64,000 nt of DNA, from contig NW_023365789.1 in the NCBI RefSeq assembly GCF_000003815.2, positions 417,344 through 481,343 of the forward strand, written 5' to 3'. Position 1 is the first letter of the stretch; each line of letters starts with the position of its first letter. Made by a program: the position numbers and the translations under genes. Below are positions 10,801 through 23,330 of the stretch, in pieces. The stretch comes from Branchiostoma floridae (lineage: Eukaryota > Chordata > Leptocardii > Amphioxiformes > Branchiostomatidae). Under the pieces are notes generated by a model, which saw only the letters and a program-made list of their open reading frames with translations, was not told the DNA's origin and ran no database searches.

Positions 10801-11615
10801 CTTAACCCCTCAAGGTTAGGGAGCGAGCACACCCCTGAGGGTACCTCCGTCAGCTGATTATCATAAATGTACAGGTCTCTCAGTTTCTGCAGCTTTTCTA
10901 CACCAGGGGGGAAGGTGGAGAGCTTGTTGTTCCCGAAATTTAACACCTCAAGGTTAGGGAGCGAGCAGACGCCTGGGGGTACCTCCGTCAGCTGATTACC
11001 ATAAATGTTCAGTTCTCTCAGTTTCTGCAGCTTTTCCACACCAGGAGGGAAGGTTGAGAGTTTATTATTACCGACACCTAACACCTCAAGGTTAGGGAGC
11101 GAGCACACCCCTGAGGGCACCTCCGTCAGCTGATTATCATAAATGTACAGTTTTCTCAGTTTCTGCAGCTTTTCCACACCAGGAGGGAAGGTGGAGAGTT
11201 TATTTTTACTGACATCTAACTCCTCAAGACTAGGCAGCATACAAACTCCAGGTGGAACCTTTGTCAGCTGATTATCAAAAATGGACAGTAATGTCAATTT
11301 CTGCAGCTTCTCTATCCCAGGAGGCAAGTTGGCAAGCTTGTTACGATAAACGTACAGGTGTGTCAATTTCTGCAAGGTGACGATCGCCTGTGGCAAACTT
11401 GTCAGCATGTTGGCATGTACCTCCAAACGGTAAAGTTTCTGCAGACGGCCGATTGCTTCCGGGATGCTGGTTAGTTTGTTATTGGACAAATCTAGAGCCT
11501 CCAGGTCAGTGATATCAAACACCTCCTCCGGTATGGACGTCAGACCCTGGTTAGTCAGGTCAAGGGTCAGGCGACCGTCGACGGTCTGAGGCTGGAGGTT
11601 CAGGCCTGCCGCCAT
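7803..11615 (-). CDS. Gene C: LRR-linker-Death protein, no kinase visible
   Basis: Exons 11615-10154, 9823-9722, 9271-9125, 8837-8733, 8304-8189, 7982-7836, all in frame with GT/AG introns. At the position where D and B splice out of the Death domain (GTCAGA), gene C has GTTTAT. Reading on gives about 11 more codons to a TGA at 7803, for 703 residues in total. So C could encode an LRR-Death protein without kinase, a possible decoy or adaptor. Alternatively the weak GT still works and the kinase exons lie in the unknown-size gap at 7400-7499. Sequence 7500-7835 still resembles the intron after the D Death domain, which favours a formerly full-length gene. The Death exons resemble D, while the 5' part resembles B. 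Confidence 0.75.
7836..8304 (-). CDS. Gene C exons 5-6: Death domain
   Basis: Exons 8304-8189 and 7982-7836. The protein is almost identical to the D Death domain ([19 protein letters not shown]). The intron between them (7983-8188) is also nearly identical to that of D, while the linker and LRR part is closer to gene B. This is part of the evidence that C is a mosaic. Confidence 0.8.
8733..9823 (-). CDS. Gene C exons 2-4: charged linker
   Basis: Exons 9823-9722 (102 nt), 9271-9125 (147 nt) and 8837-8733 (105 nt), all phase 1 to 1. Exon 2 includes a doubled VQVAPV/VQVTPV motif shared with gene B but not D. Exon 3 keeps the charged [14 protein letters not shown] helix. The intron at about 8910-9060 has a segment absent from B and D, probably an insertion. 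Confidence 0.75.
10154..11615 (-). CDS. Gene C exon 1: leucine-rich repeat domain
   Basis: The longest LRR exon of the array (1462 nt, 487 residues). It has four [11 protein letters not shown] double-LRR modules plus a diverged LPPGIEKLQKL module, then the NPIRRLPDDV repeat and the shared C-terminal LRRs ending EAEKG. No signal peptide or membrane segment. An in-frame ATG at 11663 was rejected as the start because a candidate acceptor (TATGTAG) lies between it and the conserved MAAGLNL. Confidence 0.9.
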
Positions 11616-11705
11616 GTTGGATTTCCTACATAACGTACAAAGAAACTGTAAATATGATTCCACAAGCGCTCATATGGCTGATATAGAAGCACGAAGAAGG
11701 CACAA

Positions 11706-11739
<34 letters not shown>

Positions 11740-11858
11740 ACACACGCACACATACACACACACACACACACATACACACACACGCACACATACACACACA
11801 CACACATATATATATATATGTAACCCCGTTATGTATATATATATGCATATACACACAC

Positions 11859-11901
<43 letters not shown>

Positions 11902-11928
11902 TACATATACATACACACACACACACAC

Positions 11929-11971
<43 letters not shown>

Positions 11972-11995
11972 TATACAAACACACGCGCGAACACA
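11706..11995. repeat. (CA)n microsatellite with AT hairpin upstream of gene C
   Basis: Long CA repeat interrupted at 11806-11850 by an AT-rich near-palindrome around aaccccgtta. Gene B has the same structure at 36478-36825, including the interruption. Confidence 0.9.
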
Positions 11996-12029
11996 AACAA
12001 ACCTACGGTGGTGATTAGATGCGTGCCGT

Positions 12030-12118
12030 ATTGATATACAAGGACTGATAGAGTAGAAAAAGTAGCCTCTGGCCACTCAGCCACGGTGCATAAAACGTGA
12101 CCATGGTGCAGTCAAATA
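12030..12118 (-). promoter_or_regulatory. Conserved 5' flank block of gene C (candidate promoter/5'UTR)
   Basis: A block with gcctctggccactcagcc and tgcataaaacgtgac is conserved upstream of genes C, B (36850-36942) and A (57010-57110), at about 420-700 bp from each ATG, while the DNA between is mostly microsatellite. Conservation in three copies suggests the transcription start or a first non-coding exon. The basis is comparison only; no TATA box is clear. Confidence 0.4.
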
Positions 12119-12218
12119 TATTTAACTTTGCTATTTGGTCAATATTTAACTTTGCTATTTGGTCAATATTTAACTTTGCTATTTGGTCAATATTTAACTT
12201 TGCTATTTGGTCAATATT
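12119..12218. repeat. 24-bp tandem repeat, about 4 copies
   Basis: The unit atatttaactttgctatttg plus gtca is repeated about four times. Gene B has the same array at 36942-37041; gene A has a single copy near 57113-57135. The expansion therefore predates the B/C duplication but followed divergence from A. Confidence 0.9.
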
Positions 12219-12639
12219 TATCTGTATGCTGTTTTACAGCTCATTCACGTTGACTATTTCAAGTCTGTAGCCCATGACGAGGTTTCTTGATTGTGCTGGT
12301 ACTAAGATAACGCCGTTCTGGGAGGCGGACTCGGACTTAGGCCAGCCGACTTGCGCGTTTACCAAACTTTATTTACTGACAACACAAGTATGTAGCCATA
12401 AAGAGAACGTTATCACACTTCTTGACCTTTGAACTCCAGTGGGAGGTGACGCCAGGTACAATGTACATGACAAATATACTTACTTACAACAAATATACTT
12501 ACTCATTTACTCTGGAGCATACTCTGGAGCAGTTTTTTTTTACTCCGGAGCAACACATATAGCTACTCCAAAGCAATGATTCACTTCACTTCACTACATA
12601 CAGATAGTATATTTTCGTACGTACATGAAACCCCAGTGG

Positions 12640-15170
12640 TTTTTACCTTATATTCTGCAATAGAAATAAAAGATACGATACGGTGCCAGTGCCTCCGCAC
12701 GGTATTTATATGTTATTGTTATATTTCAGCCATACATAGTATGGTGAAATATATTGTATTCGTAATGTTTCTTTCTTTCTTTCTTTCTCCTGTCAAATCT
12801 TCAAAGTGATTCATCTCCGCCGTTCCTGGACCGAATGACCTGAAATTTGGCACAGGGGTAGAATGGGCCAATACCTTGATGCTTTTTTCTCAGTTTTTTG
12901 ATATCTGCCTCTAAAATGATTTTATTGAGATTTTTTGGTCTGTTGTTTACGGTCTTATAACGGTATATTTTGCACCCCTGTACCCTGGTATGAGTAACAT
13001 TTGGTATAGATAGGCATAAGATAGTTGGTAAAATGATCCAAGTAAAATTTTTGGCATAAAGTACTGTAAAAGGCTTAATTACAGCACTTTTTTTAGGGGA
13101 AATTGGTTTTCTTTCGTTCTCCATGCCATGACCTTTCGGACGTTCACCCCACAGAGCCGACACCTGCACCTGCGTCTAGCCGGCAGGAAGAGTTAATTCA
13201 ATTAATGGTTCAGCCAATCAGCGAAGAGGAAAGCGAAGGCTAATTAATATTCATAAGCGGGACCACACAATACGTTAACTTGAAGACTCAGGCCGTACAG
13301 ACTTCTCGCCAGGATTTTTTCAAAGCGTCGGACAGGGGTCCGGGGGCCGCCGAATGTCCCTGGCGGGGTCCAGGGGCAGGGCCACTGTGTGTGTGGGGGG
13401 GGGGGGACCCAGGTGGGCGAAGCCCCCCGGAAGCTCTTGCATTTTAGACTATTGAGAAGGCTTCTTTTATCAGTTTTTTTAGGGCTATATCTACGATAAT
13501 CGTAGCAGTCACTTACTTCTCTTTAGCAGTTTGACTTTAAAATATTTCGGGTCAAAGCTTCAAAGACAACTAAAACCTCATAAGCAACAAACTTTACTTA
13601 GCTCAACAGTATACAAAAATATTGTACGGGTTGCCATCCTTAGTTGAAGCGCTTATTTATAGCGCTAGTATCTTCGCTGCGCCGTTAGCCGCCGTGCGAC
13701 TTTTGTTGACGGTCTGATATCCCTACGTCGCCGCCTCGCTGATATTCCCACGGACATGTTTCAAGAAAAATACCCAGCAAAAAACGCTGTTCTGCGTCAA
13801 ATTCTATTCTATAAAACATGTGGGACTCAGTGTTACAGTCTAAATATTTTGTAGAAGCACCGCTGTAGGAAAGAAGGTCCAAGCAATGTAAGACATCACG
13901 TAGCATGAAGTTCGCTGTCAACTGGCACACAGCACATGACTGTTTGAAACTCTAAGTCTAATCAACAGCCGTCTTTGATTGATAGCCGGCGGTCCTTTGA
14001 TGAAGTCGGCGAAAGCTGCGTTAGTTAGAAAATCTGCGTTTAGTTTTGATACGTAATTATAAGTTAGACAGTGGCGAGAATGATTATTTTCTCATCAATA
14101 TTTCTCTTCAGAATTATTTGAACGTAATTGTACACCTAAACAATTGGCTTACCTGTGCAATGTTTATATGATTAATGATCAGTGTACTGAAATCATGTGT
14201 AACGTATGGCTCCTAGTCAATAGATCAGCATTTTCTCTATAGTGACCACCTGTCTATAGTGGCCACATTTCCTAGTGCTGTTGTTGTTTGACATAAACTT
14301 TGAACATTTAAATTGTAAGTAACTTTAAACTGCCAGAGTTTCAGCCCAATAAAACACTCTCAGCGCCAGGGTATGAACAGACTGACCAGACAGACGAAAA
14401 TAAATCCTCGAACAAGGTTCAATCGTATCTTCCGGGTCTGGCAGGAAGTTGTTAAACTAAAATAAGAATAGGCTCGATGGCTGATTGCATACAAAGTAAA
14501 ACAGTTTAACAGTTTTACAGCTTGAAGAAAACAAACGCTCCTACAGTACCTGCACCTGCTTGATAATTATTAAATCGTATGCCCTACTTGAATAAAAAAA
14601 GTTCACTGCAATAATAAATGTACCCACATCACAAGGAGCTTATACTTGTTTAAACTTACACCTAGTTATCGTACTGAAAATTGTTAATGACATTACATGA
14701 AGTCATTCAACAATTTTCAGTCATGATGAAAATTTTCTGAATGGAAGGTGTGATTATTGTCATTTTCTGAAAAATAGAAGCAAGCTCTGTTTTTACCTGG
14801 AATCAATTCACAATACCAGTCCACTTTGGGGGATAATGTACTGTTAAGAGGATGTTCCATTTTTGCGCAGGGGTGATTTGGAACAGTCCAATGTTGCGTG
14901 GGAAGGGGTATGGCTGAAATATGCTGTATTTGCTCTTAAGCAAATGTCGGCCTTTCTAGTTTATCTTTACTTTCTATACTTTCTTTTTATGTGCAAATAA
15001 ATAAAATAACAAATAAAACACCGCACAAGGTTGTTACCCCATGCACACTGCATATTAGAGCCTTTTGAGTTTTTTAAGGTCGTTTGAGATCGTTTGAGGT
15101 GTTTAGGCAGACAAACAAGCTTAAGTAGAGTTTCACAGGCAAATCTGAACGGGTGCGACCATGCTTGGCA
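12640..15170. other. About 2.5 kb present upstream of gene C but absent from gene B flank
   Basis: The paralogous flanks align on both sides (12430-12640 with 37230-37500, then 15170 onward with 37500 onward), so this is an insertion in C or a deletion in B. It holds a short ctttctttctttc run at 12771-12790, a G-run near 13390-13405 and several weak reading frames with no recognisable domain. No terminal repeats or target duplication found. Confidence 0.55.
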
Positions 15171-17582
15171 ATGTACACAAAGCATACATTGTCCACGTGT
15201 AACGTTGTTAACTCTAGACTGCAATACAATGAAGTTACTCAGTTTACAGACTTGGGCCGGCCTACACAGACACGGCGGTGTAAGGTTACCCTGGGATTGT
15301 TCAGGTAAACACATACTATCGCTGATATTACAGTTGCAAAATGCATTTAGAGGTAGTTTCTAATCCCCGTATAGTTGCCATTGTATGTCAGTGTCTGTCG
15401 CCAGGTATGGCAAAGAATTAGGACTGCAAACAGACACATGGATGAATTTGACAAGCGTCTTTATCTAGTTTTGACCCAGACAGGTCATGTATGGCACCGC
15501 CCACAAAGCACACGTCGTCTATTTATTTGTATGGCTGATTGCTCCAAATGACAACTAAATAACGCTACAGATCTTACATAAGAATGACATGTAGAGATAC
15601 AAATTTACAATGATTATAGTGTCAATATAGTTCTAGAAATACCAGTCAAAACTCATATTACTAATTGATATGTTTTAACCCCGCTTAGCTTTCACTGACA
15701 TACAGTTGTCAGGTATACTGTGTTTTTTATCAACACCAGTGTGCGTCAAGCACACACTGCTTACAACTGAAAATCTTAACCAGACCACTCATGCATGGTG
15801 ACGCCCATAAACCATTCATGTATGTCATGTCATGTTGTCGACTCTAGACTGCAATACAATGGGGTTCCGCCACTCAGTTTACCGAGTTTGACTAACCTAT
15901 CGACATACGGCGGTGGAAGTTAGCCTCCTTCGCAGACTCTAGTTAGCGGGGATGACTTTTTATGGGCGCTGATTTTCAATGTTGACTTAATAACTTCTCT
16001 AATGCCGGGAAAGGGAGTTTGCCTAGAAATGTAGTTTGCTTTGGAAGGCATTTTCTGCCCCGTCGCTACGGGGCAAAACTCCCCTCCACGGCCAGGTGCA
16101 AGGTTACACTGTGATTGTTCTGTAAACATTGCAACACCGACGATTTTTGATCTACTTTGTGTTCATTCAACAGCGGTGTTTGTCAAGTGGAATGCTGTAG
16201 AAGCAGTAATTACACACGCTCAGGGAAACAGGCATGTCTTTTCTGGAGCAAGGCTCCCAAATCACGGGACGTGACGGTGTTACATCTACTGATTTTATTG
16301 TCCTCATAATTAGAGTTACTCTGGTTCCTACGTGAATGCTGGTACAAGGTTTATTACGATTCGGAGCAGCTCAGTGTGTATCGTATCCATGTAGATGTCC
16401 TTAGCTAGCAGTGTTTTTTTTGCGATATATCATTCTATTCACAAGCTGGGTGAAACTGAGGAGTCGCCGTGTCTCTTCGGAACGCTTTGACAAGTTGAAC
16501 GTTTTCTTAAAAAAGATAAACACAATGTACCTTTGTACATTTTGTTAAAGTTGTGTCGGTATACAGCTTAATGTAGTTATGGGTTGAGCTGAGCTCTCAA
16601 AGTCATGGCAGAATACAACAGAACTAGCCAGGAATTGCCTATATTTGTTATGATTATTGCTGTACCCTGTTTGAATGGCTTTAGTACAGTTACGTAATGC
16701 AATAAGGAGCCCAATAGCCGTAGTGTTTCTCAAAATCGGTTGTCTGGCGTTCAATCGTGCTGCGATGGTGAGATTATCATCGAGTATTATTTGTTACGTT
16801 GCCTAAAAAACTACCCCCTTACCGCCGTCTTGGGATGCCCAAAACTTCTAGTCTGAATATGGTTAATGTAGAGAGAGCAGGACCGTATGTATTAACTAGT
16901 TGGTTTAAAAACTGTCATCTGCGCTAGATAAACACATAATTGTTTGCTATACTGTTCAGAAAGCAACGTGACATACCTGTATACTCTTGGTCGCGTTCGT
17001 CCTTAGTCTAGGTTGTGTTCGTCCTAACTTAAGCAGCTACCTGTTACGAATCGCCGCCGTTCAGTAGGTGGGTTGTTTATCCAAAATATCTACATAAAAG
17101 ACAGGGTTATGCTAGGTGACCCGAAGGTCATCAGCCTCAGCAGGCACAAATGATGTTTGTAATAGGATCGTTTTCGTAACTTTCTGTACACATGGCCACC
17201 CGTTCTATATTTAGTACGAAGAGAAAGGCAAAATTACCGCATTTTCAAATATGAAGAGAAAAGAGACGCAGCTGAAACGATTTCCGGGTAAAGAATGTAG
17301 AGAAAATAGACGGTGTGTTGTTTTGGTCAGACTGTCATGGCGGACAGGTATCAATGTCACAGTTCGTGTTACCTGTGAGGCCCGGGTAACAATAGGGCAT
17401 GAATAAAGGCTGGGATTGTGGGGCATTACTGCAGGGTGTTTAGTCTAGAACCCAGAAGGCCTGGGCTCAAATCATGTCATGCTACCAATCTTGTGTCCTT
17501 GTGCTTTGGTACTTTCCACAAGTTTCTAAATAGTTTTTTCATTCCACCTTGGTGTAAAAATGGGTACCTGACTTCGTTCGGG

Positions 17583-17583
<1 letters not shown>

Positions 17584-17615
<32 letters not shown>

Positions 17616-17626
17616 TGTGTGTGTAA
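17584..17626. repeat. (GT)n microsatellite
   Basis: GT repeat with one interruption. Equivalents in the other spacer copies are at 24399-24442 and 40000-40024, differing in length. Confidence 0.9.
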
Positions 17627-18688
17627 ACATTATTTAGTTTTTTGAATGACGGGTAAAGATCTATTGGCAACGCTGTGATCTCCAAACTACACGACAACAC
17701 ATTTTTGTAGAAATAGGACATTACAGATTTACTTCTGTACTGAAGTGGTAAACATTATGTTATTCAGTGAAATTTATTATGTTATTTGTTTCAAATCTAC
17801 ATAGCGTTCCAATTAAATACAGTGTTTGCTGTTCACACGCTTGAGTAGAATTGAAAAGTTTTCAACTAAAGCGTGTCCAGTCAGGCTTGACAACGCCAAC
17901 AAGCTTCCTTTGTCTAATAGTAGCGTTGTCAAATAGACCGCATACATGTACATGTATATAAAATGCTGGCTATCAAGTCGCGGTTTACAGACTAGTGCTG
18001 GCCTGTTGCGAGAGTACAATGTTACACTGGGATTGTTAACATTGCAACATTGAAGATTCTATGTCCATTGCATAGCTGTGTTTGTGGAAGCTGTAAGTGC
18101 ACAAAACAAGAAAAATTGGAAAGTTTTGAACCAGGCCAGTCACACCAGGTGACGCCCACAAAGCACACTCTGTCTCTACGTGACGTCATCAGCCATGAAC
18201 TACGAGAATGACGAGAAACCGACTTTACTCACAGTTTTCACGCTTGGCTGTCGGAAGAGATGCGGCAGTAGAAGATACTCTGTGACTCTGCCGGTGCCAG
18301 TGCTCTGACATCATTTAAAGCTACAACCATACCTTAACGGAGCTAATGGCCTGTCTAATCCATACATTGTCCATTGTTGAACGCATGCGCTTTACCCAAC
18401 GTAAGAAAGTTGACGTAAGAAAGGTGAGAGATAATGGTGAAGCTGCCCATCTGCTGAGAGTTTTCCCTTTACGTTGTAATTTTAGTTGACAAGATATAGG
18501 TGAACATTTCGTCCTAAGAAACATGTATATTTATGATCTAGTTGTAGTGTTCTAGAGATTACGAATATGTGTGTATAGTGAGCTTTCTAAAAGAAATGTA
18601 CTTCATTCTCTATTAATCATTCATTATTAATCTGAGGATGTTGCATTATACCTACCCACCTACCTAGTCCCTTGACCTCCTGGTCGTT

Positions 18689-18725
18689 GGGGGGGGGGGG
18701 GGTGGGGGGGGTGGGGGGGGTTGGG
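18689..18725 (+). repeat. Poly-G tract, potential G-quadruplex
   Basis: Runs of 14, 8 and 8 G separated by single T, followed by GGG, on the + strand, preceded by ctcctggtcgtt. The same preceding sequence and another G-rich tract occur at 48862-48903 in the 3' flank of gene A, so it belongs to the duplicated unit. Confidence 0.8.
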
Positions 18726-19251
18726 TCTAGGTAGACATGAAGATGGAGTGTTGTCTCCAGGCCCGTCTTAACGCAACATTAAGGTTTCGATAACCCCCTG
18801 GTCTCGTAGAGCCTGCTAAAGAGGCTAGTTTCTGACCTACTGGTCAGTACATGTAAAAGGGGTAAAGGTGGGTTCACACCTGCGTATATGGTCATGTCCG
18901 TATGAAGTCCGTTTGGACGTCTTAACCTCAACCAGGCCTCAAAAGCCGAGGAAAAACTGTCTATATTTGTCCAATTTCTACTACTTTTCCAGCGACCTTT
19001 GGAGCCTGATAGAGGCAAAAACCCCCATACGGACCTCATACGCACTGAACCCACCTTAAAATCTGCGTGAGTTGAGCAGACCTATCAGAGCTGGCTTTAC
19101 GTAGCCTAAACAAAACTGGTGTGTTACGCCTTGAGGCAGTTTACTCGTTATATCGTTATTACTCGTAATTACGAAGTCTGCCTGTTTTAAGTTCATCTTA
19201 GAGATTTGAATACTTGGCCATAAAACACACCAGTTGACGTTTTGAACTAAT

Positions 19252-19257
19252 TTTATT
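19252..19257 (-). terminator. Conserved polyadenylation signal AATAAA (fragment E 3' flank)
   Basis: AATAAA on the minus strand inside a conserved block (ggtgcGGTGAAATAAAATT in outline). The same block occurs at 25826, 49180 and 63475, each 1.4-2.8 kb downstream of a family stop codon where one is visible. It is probably the shared 3'-UTR end. Confidence 0.5.
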
Positions 19258-19259
19258 TC

Positions 19260-21174
19260 ACCGCACCTTAAGAGTAAGAAACAAAATGTCTATAACCACT
19301 AAGAAAGAATAAACCTATTTATGGTGCAGATAGTACATCATTGTCTCATGATGTCATTGAGCGAATCACAAAGTTGTTGCATTATTTACTGCCATCAAAG
19401 CACTACTGACTGTGTTTATCATCGGTAATACAAAATCAACTTAAACTGTTTACAGCATGTATATTTCTAATACATCATATAGATTCCGAAACATGAAAAA
19501 CAACTACTGTTCATGTTCCATAATGTACGTGTACCTATCTCTCGAATTGTTCAAATGCAAATATGATATCTTCAGAATACTAACCGCAAGCAATACTAAA
19601 CTTACACCATCTGTAGAACAGTGTAATTTTGCAGAATACTTATCACAAGAAATACTTAAATTCAACACCACACCCTTACATATTTCATTGATTAAAAGAC
19701 GATACAAAACATTCATCTAATAATTGAGTAACAATGCAGTAAGATATTTTCACCAGGATATTGGTTGGAAGCCCACTTACATTTTGTAAATGATTTAGCT
19801 TGCATTTCTACTTAACTCTCGATTAACCCATCAAGATATGGAAGGCGAGTTAGAGGTAAAGTTCTTTTGACACCAAAAACGTTTTTGCTAGTTTCCGTCA
19901 TGTAAATCATGGTACAGGTTTCCGAAACGTTATGTCAAAACAACTTGACCATCTTTCAACTTGACTTACCAAATTGGGCAGGCTAATGATGCAAGTAAGT
20001 AATGAAGCAATTGTATTAGCATGTTAAATGTTACTTCTCAAACTGCTTTTCTCTACTTTCTTGTGTCAGACTTTCCTTCACAAATTGAGGAGTTACAATC
20101 TTGGCTATGTTATTTTAATACCCGCTGCCTTAACTTCTACTAGACACCTTGGTACATCAAATGTACATCAATGTTCTATGGATGAACATCGCTTGCTCCA
20201 CATCGCTATGTATGGGACTAAAATCAATGATCTAATGGTATAATGATATGATTTAAAAAGTTAGATGAGAGCAAAATGTTAGTTACTACCAAGTCACAAT
20301 AAACTACAAACAATTTCATCACACTATTTCCACGCCAAAACCACTAGACCTATTTTACAAACCACAATCATATGTCGAGGAAGATGCAAATAATGTTTCA
20401 GTGTCAATGTCAAATTATCAACACAACGTTACACGTTCATATTGTGATTGATTACAGCCTATGAGCTCATGTCTAATCACGGGAACAAAAAAAGCCAAAA
20501 GGCAGGTCAAGTATTTAACTGCTATAAAGCTGAATTATCATTATTCCAAGTTGTTATATCGTGTTAAACTATTCGCAGATAAATTTGACGTCTTTAGATA
20601 ATTATATACCACAAAACTAGATCTCAATTATACCAAACTAGCCTATATTAATTAATAAGCAGGCAATCATTATTTATGGCTCTAAATTAGACTCAATTAC
20701 AGTACCAGAGAAGTCGTCATGATACGTCAGTTGACAAGTTCCTGTGATTAGTTTTAAAACAACAGCTTGGTGATGATTCTGATCAAACATTAAGTAAACA
20801 TCGAGTAAAGATCCCAACAATAGTAGTGAACAAATGAGCTCATCTGTTCACTAGTATTGTTGGGATCTTTACTTGACTTGATACATTACAGTTAAACTGT
20901 CCTCCAACTCAAGAATTTGCACTCAGTCAGTCTTCGTCAGCTCTCTGACCCGATAGCTCTGGACTTCCGACAACCTTTGACTCATTGCTGACGTCAAGTG
21001 TCCAGAGAGATTGGGTCGGACAGCTGATGATTCTGTCGAAATGATAAGGACATCTAATCTTCTCCATAACCATACTTATACTTACATGGCTTTACATAAT
21101 GCTCAATTACTGTTCCAGTAGCAGAGAGGACGCCACGATTGACACGTTCTCGTACATGACAGTTGTCAGCACTG
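19260..21174. other. 3' flank of fragment E
   Basis: Probably 3'-UTR-like sequence by comparison with genes A and B. Parts recur at 26010-26130, 26340-27040 and 27040-28430. It carries the unoccupied sites of the MITE (near 20460) and of the TIR element (near 20180). No coding gene recognised. Confidence 0.5.
20801..20876. repeat. 76-bp near-perfect palindrome
   Basis: A long inverted repeat centred on ATGAGCTCAT at 20834-20843. The arms share agatcccaacaata and tgttcact and differ at three or four positions. It is absent from the paralogous segments near 27.0 and 28.4 kb. It may be a tiny MITE or the remnant of a larger one; no target duplication seen. Confidence 0.85.
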
Positions 21175-22509
21175 TTACTTCTTGCTGGCTGCAGCCTGTA
21201 ATGAAAATAGAAAGAGTCTCAACTCCAAACTAATAATGCGCAAAGAGCTACGGGACAAGTGTGACTCATGACAATGGACTTAAGTTAGTGTTAATGGTAC
21301 AACGATTATCTTTCACACCGAATCCACCAGTAGTTTTGTAGATTCATTCGCTTTGTTGGCCACCTGTAAGGTTACTGTATTATTTTATGATGTACATGCA
21401 TTACATGAATTAATTATCCCAGACTCCAGTAAGAATTGACTCACTTTACTGTTTATGCATCTAAATATAAGTTTCAAAATTATTTTAGTCAGCAAGGTAC
21501 CTCATGGTGCCAGGAAAATTGTTAAAAGAGCTTTTTAAAGACGTCACTAGTTTTACCCCAAATTTTCACGTGTTTACAGACCAAAATAAAACTACTCTCC
21601 TCCTTACATCACAGAACCCACACATTTTAATAAATCTGGGATCCTTCGTCTTCCACTGTCTCAGCAAAAGAAGTCGAGGCCAACAAGTTACAGGTTAGAG
21701 TTAGCGTTTAGACTAGTGTAGACAAATTCTATACTATTCTGTTCCAAACTATTTGTTTGTTTGTCCCCTTTCATGTTACCTGCAATTAGCCCTCGGGCAA
21801 GAATTTGCATTAAACTATTATTATAAATTATCATGAAGAAGTAAAATTACCTTCATATTAACCACAGTACTGATGGCCTGTAGAATCTCCTGCTGACTAA
21901 ATCCGTCGATCAGATGGTGGAGCTTGTCAGCACAGTCTGGGCGGGGAAGAGAAACATCACCTTACATCATATTGTTAGGTAAGGAATGATTTTTAGTGTA
22001 CTATACCGGTGTGAACTAACAACGTGTGTGGTAACAATAGAAGAAGCAGGTAATTACTGATGCTCATAGAAGGACTCTGGCTTTTTTTCCAGATGCAGTT
22101 TATTTAGTAAGGTTTCAAATACAACTCACACATAATAGTTGCTTTCTCAAATCTCCATACTGAATAACATTACACACGAGGCTAACTACAGTTTCCTCAA
22201 TAGTTGGTGTAGAGATAAAGTTCTGCAATTTGGTCATTATTAATAACAAGGAACAAAGGGACTTGATGTGTTGGTCTGAAAGCTAATAGTTTTAGTTAGT
22301 ACTAGGATAGACATAGAGGTCTTTATAGTACGACATGAAGAAATACGTCTCACCGTCGAACGGTGGCCTGTCCTCCTGGTTCTGGCTCCAACATGTCTGC
22401 ATCAGCTGACTTACTGACGTCACGTCCTCCCTGTCGGTAGGGATCAGGGTCAGGTCAGGTCGTTGACCCATGGTGACCGCTATGGGGATTAAGGCCAAGT
22501 TGGTGACAA
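21175..22509 (-). pseudogene. Fragment E: orphan kinase C-terminus (last three exons)
   Basis: Exons 22509-22354 (156 nt), 21936-21851 (86 nt) and 21195-21175 (21 nt) match the last three exons of genes A and B in length, phase and splice sites and have no stop or frameshift. They encode kinase subdomain XI (CWSQNQEDRPPF), a helical tail starting DCADKL, and the terminal AAASKK-stop. No upstream kinase, Death or LRR exon is found between 22.5 and 25.8 kb, so this is a copy that lost its 5' part. It lies downstream of gene B in the same orientation and could in principle serve as an alternative 3' end for B; otherwise it is a pseudogene. Confidence 0.8.
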
Positions 22510-22671
22510 CTGGCAAGGAAGCAAGAAAAAAAGTTTGAAATGGAAATTAGAACAATCAAAAGCATACACCCAATGTAGAATACCGTATGAACAAGCGTTC
22601 GTAGAACTCAACCTCCGTGAAATGGGTGAGGGTGTGGTGGTTTAAGGGTGTTTTTATAGACATCTCAGGGG

Positions 22672-23330
22672 CTAGCCTAACAGTATATGATACGTCCGAT
22701 TGGCAAAATTGTCCGGAATTCTACAGGAATTTTTCCGCGCCCATGTCGTTGCATCATCCCTTTGGAGTGGAATAATTTGGGTTCACAGATTGTCATGGTA
22801 TTTGGAATGCAGATAGTTTTGTCATGGGCTGTGAGCGAGCGAGTGAGATAGCTTTGGAGATGCCTTACATAATCAAATTTTATCATACAAATCAGGGGTA
22901 ATTTGCATAATGAGGACAGTTATAAGCCTACTTTATTTCATAATAGCAGATACTCAAAGATAAGACACATGTAACTAACAAAGAGAGAAATATTAGCCTA
23001 ACTGAGTTGTGTACTAGTATGTCCGATTGGTAAAAATTCCCAGAATTAATAGCAAGTCTTCCGGCGTGCGCAATTGCATCATCCCTTTGGAGGGTAATAA
23101 CACGGGAAGGGTTGACGGATCGTCATGAATTTTTTATCTCCAGATAACTTGGGGGATGCCTTCTATAATGAAGTTTTATAAATGCAAATCAGGGGCTAGT
23201 TTGCAGAAATTAATTAATCCGCAACATGTTATAACAGGACAGTCAAACGTATTACATTTGTAACTGAAAAAAAAGAGATATTTGTAGATATTTATAGATA
23301 TTTATAGATATTAAATATGCAAATCGCTAC
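22672..23330. repeat. Interspersed repeat, two diverged tandem copies
   Basis: Two similar units (about 22672-22915 and 22985-23215) share gtccgattgg, cattgcatcatccctttgga-like and ggggctag motifs. They are partly inverted relative to the gene D intron sequence near 820-860. Probably an old transposon family; no coding capacity seen. Confidence 0.5.

Larger units (their letters stand above)
15170..19190. repeat. Duplicated intergenic spacer, copy 1
   Basis: About 4 kb closely similar to 37500-41250. Its part from about 17190 also matches 23980-25740. Short reading frames conserved between copies (for example 16545-16754 and 38998-39189) are explained by recent duplication. It includes a (GT)n run at 17584-17626 and the empty site of the SINE found at 24703. 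No gene recognised. Confidence 0.8.

Noticed and set aside
11600-12084. Cys/Val-rich and His/Thr-rich frames upstream of genes C, B and A
   Set aside because: Translations of dinucleotide repeats, not proteins.
12119-12218. CRISPR-like array
   Set aside because: The 24-bp units are contiguous without spacers, the genome is an animal, and the array is part of a duplicated gene flank.
16545-16754. Conserved small protein (also at 38998-39189)
   Set aside because: Conservation is explained by the recent spacer duplication; no splice sites or domain, and the third spacer copy does not reach it.
17211-17426. Repeated reading frame with MPHNP start (also 24035 and 39641)
   Set aside because: It lies on the dispersed repeat and duplicated spacer; frames differ at the ends and no domain is recognised.
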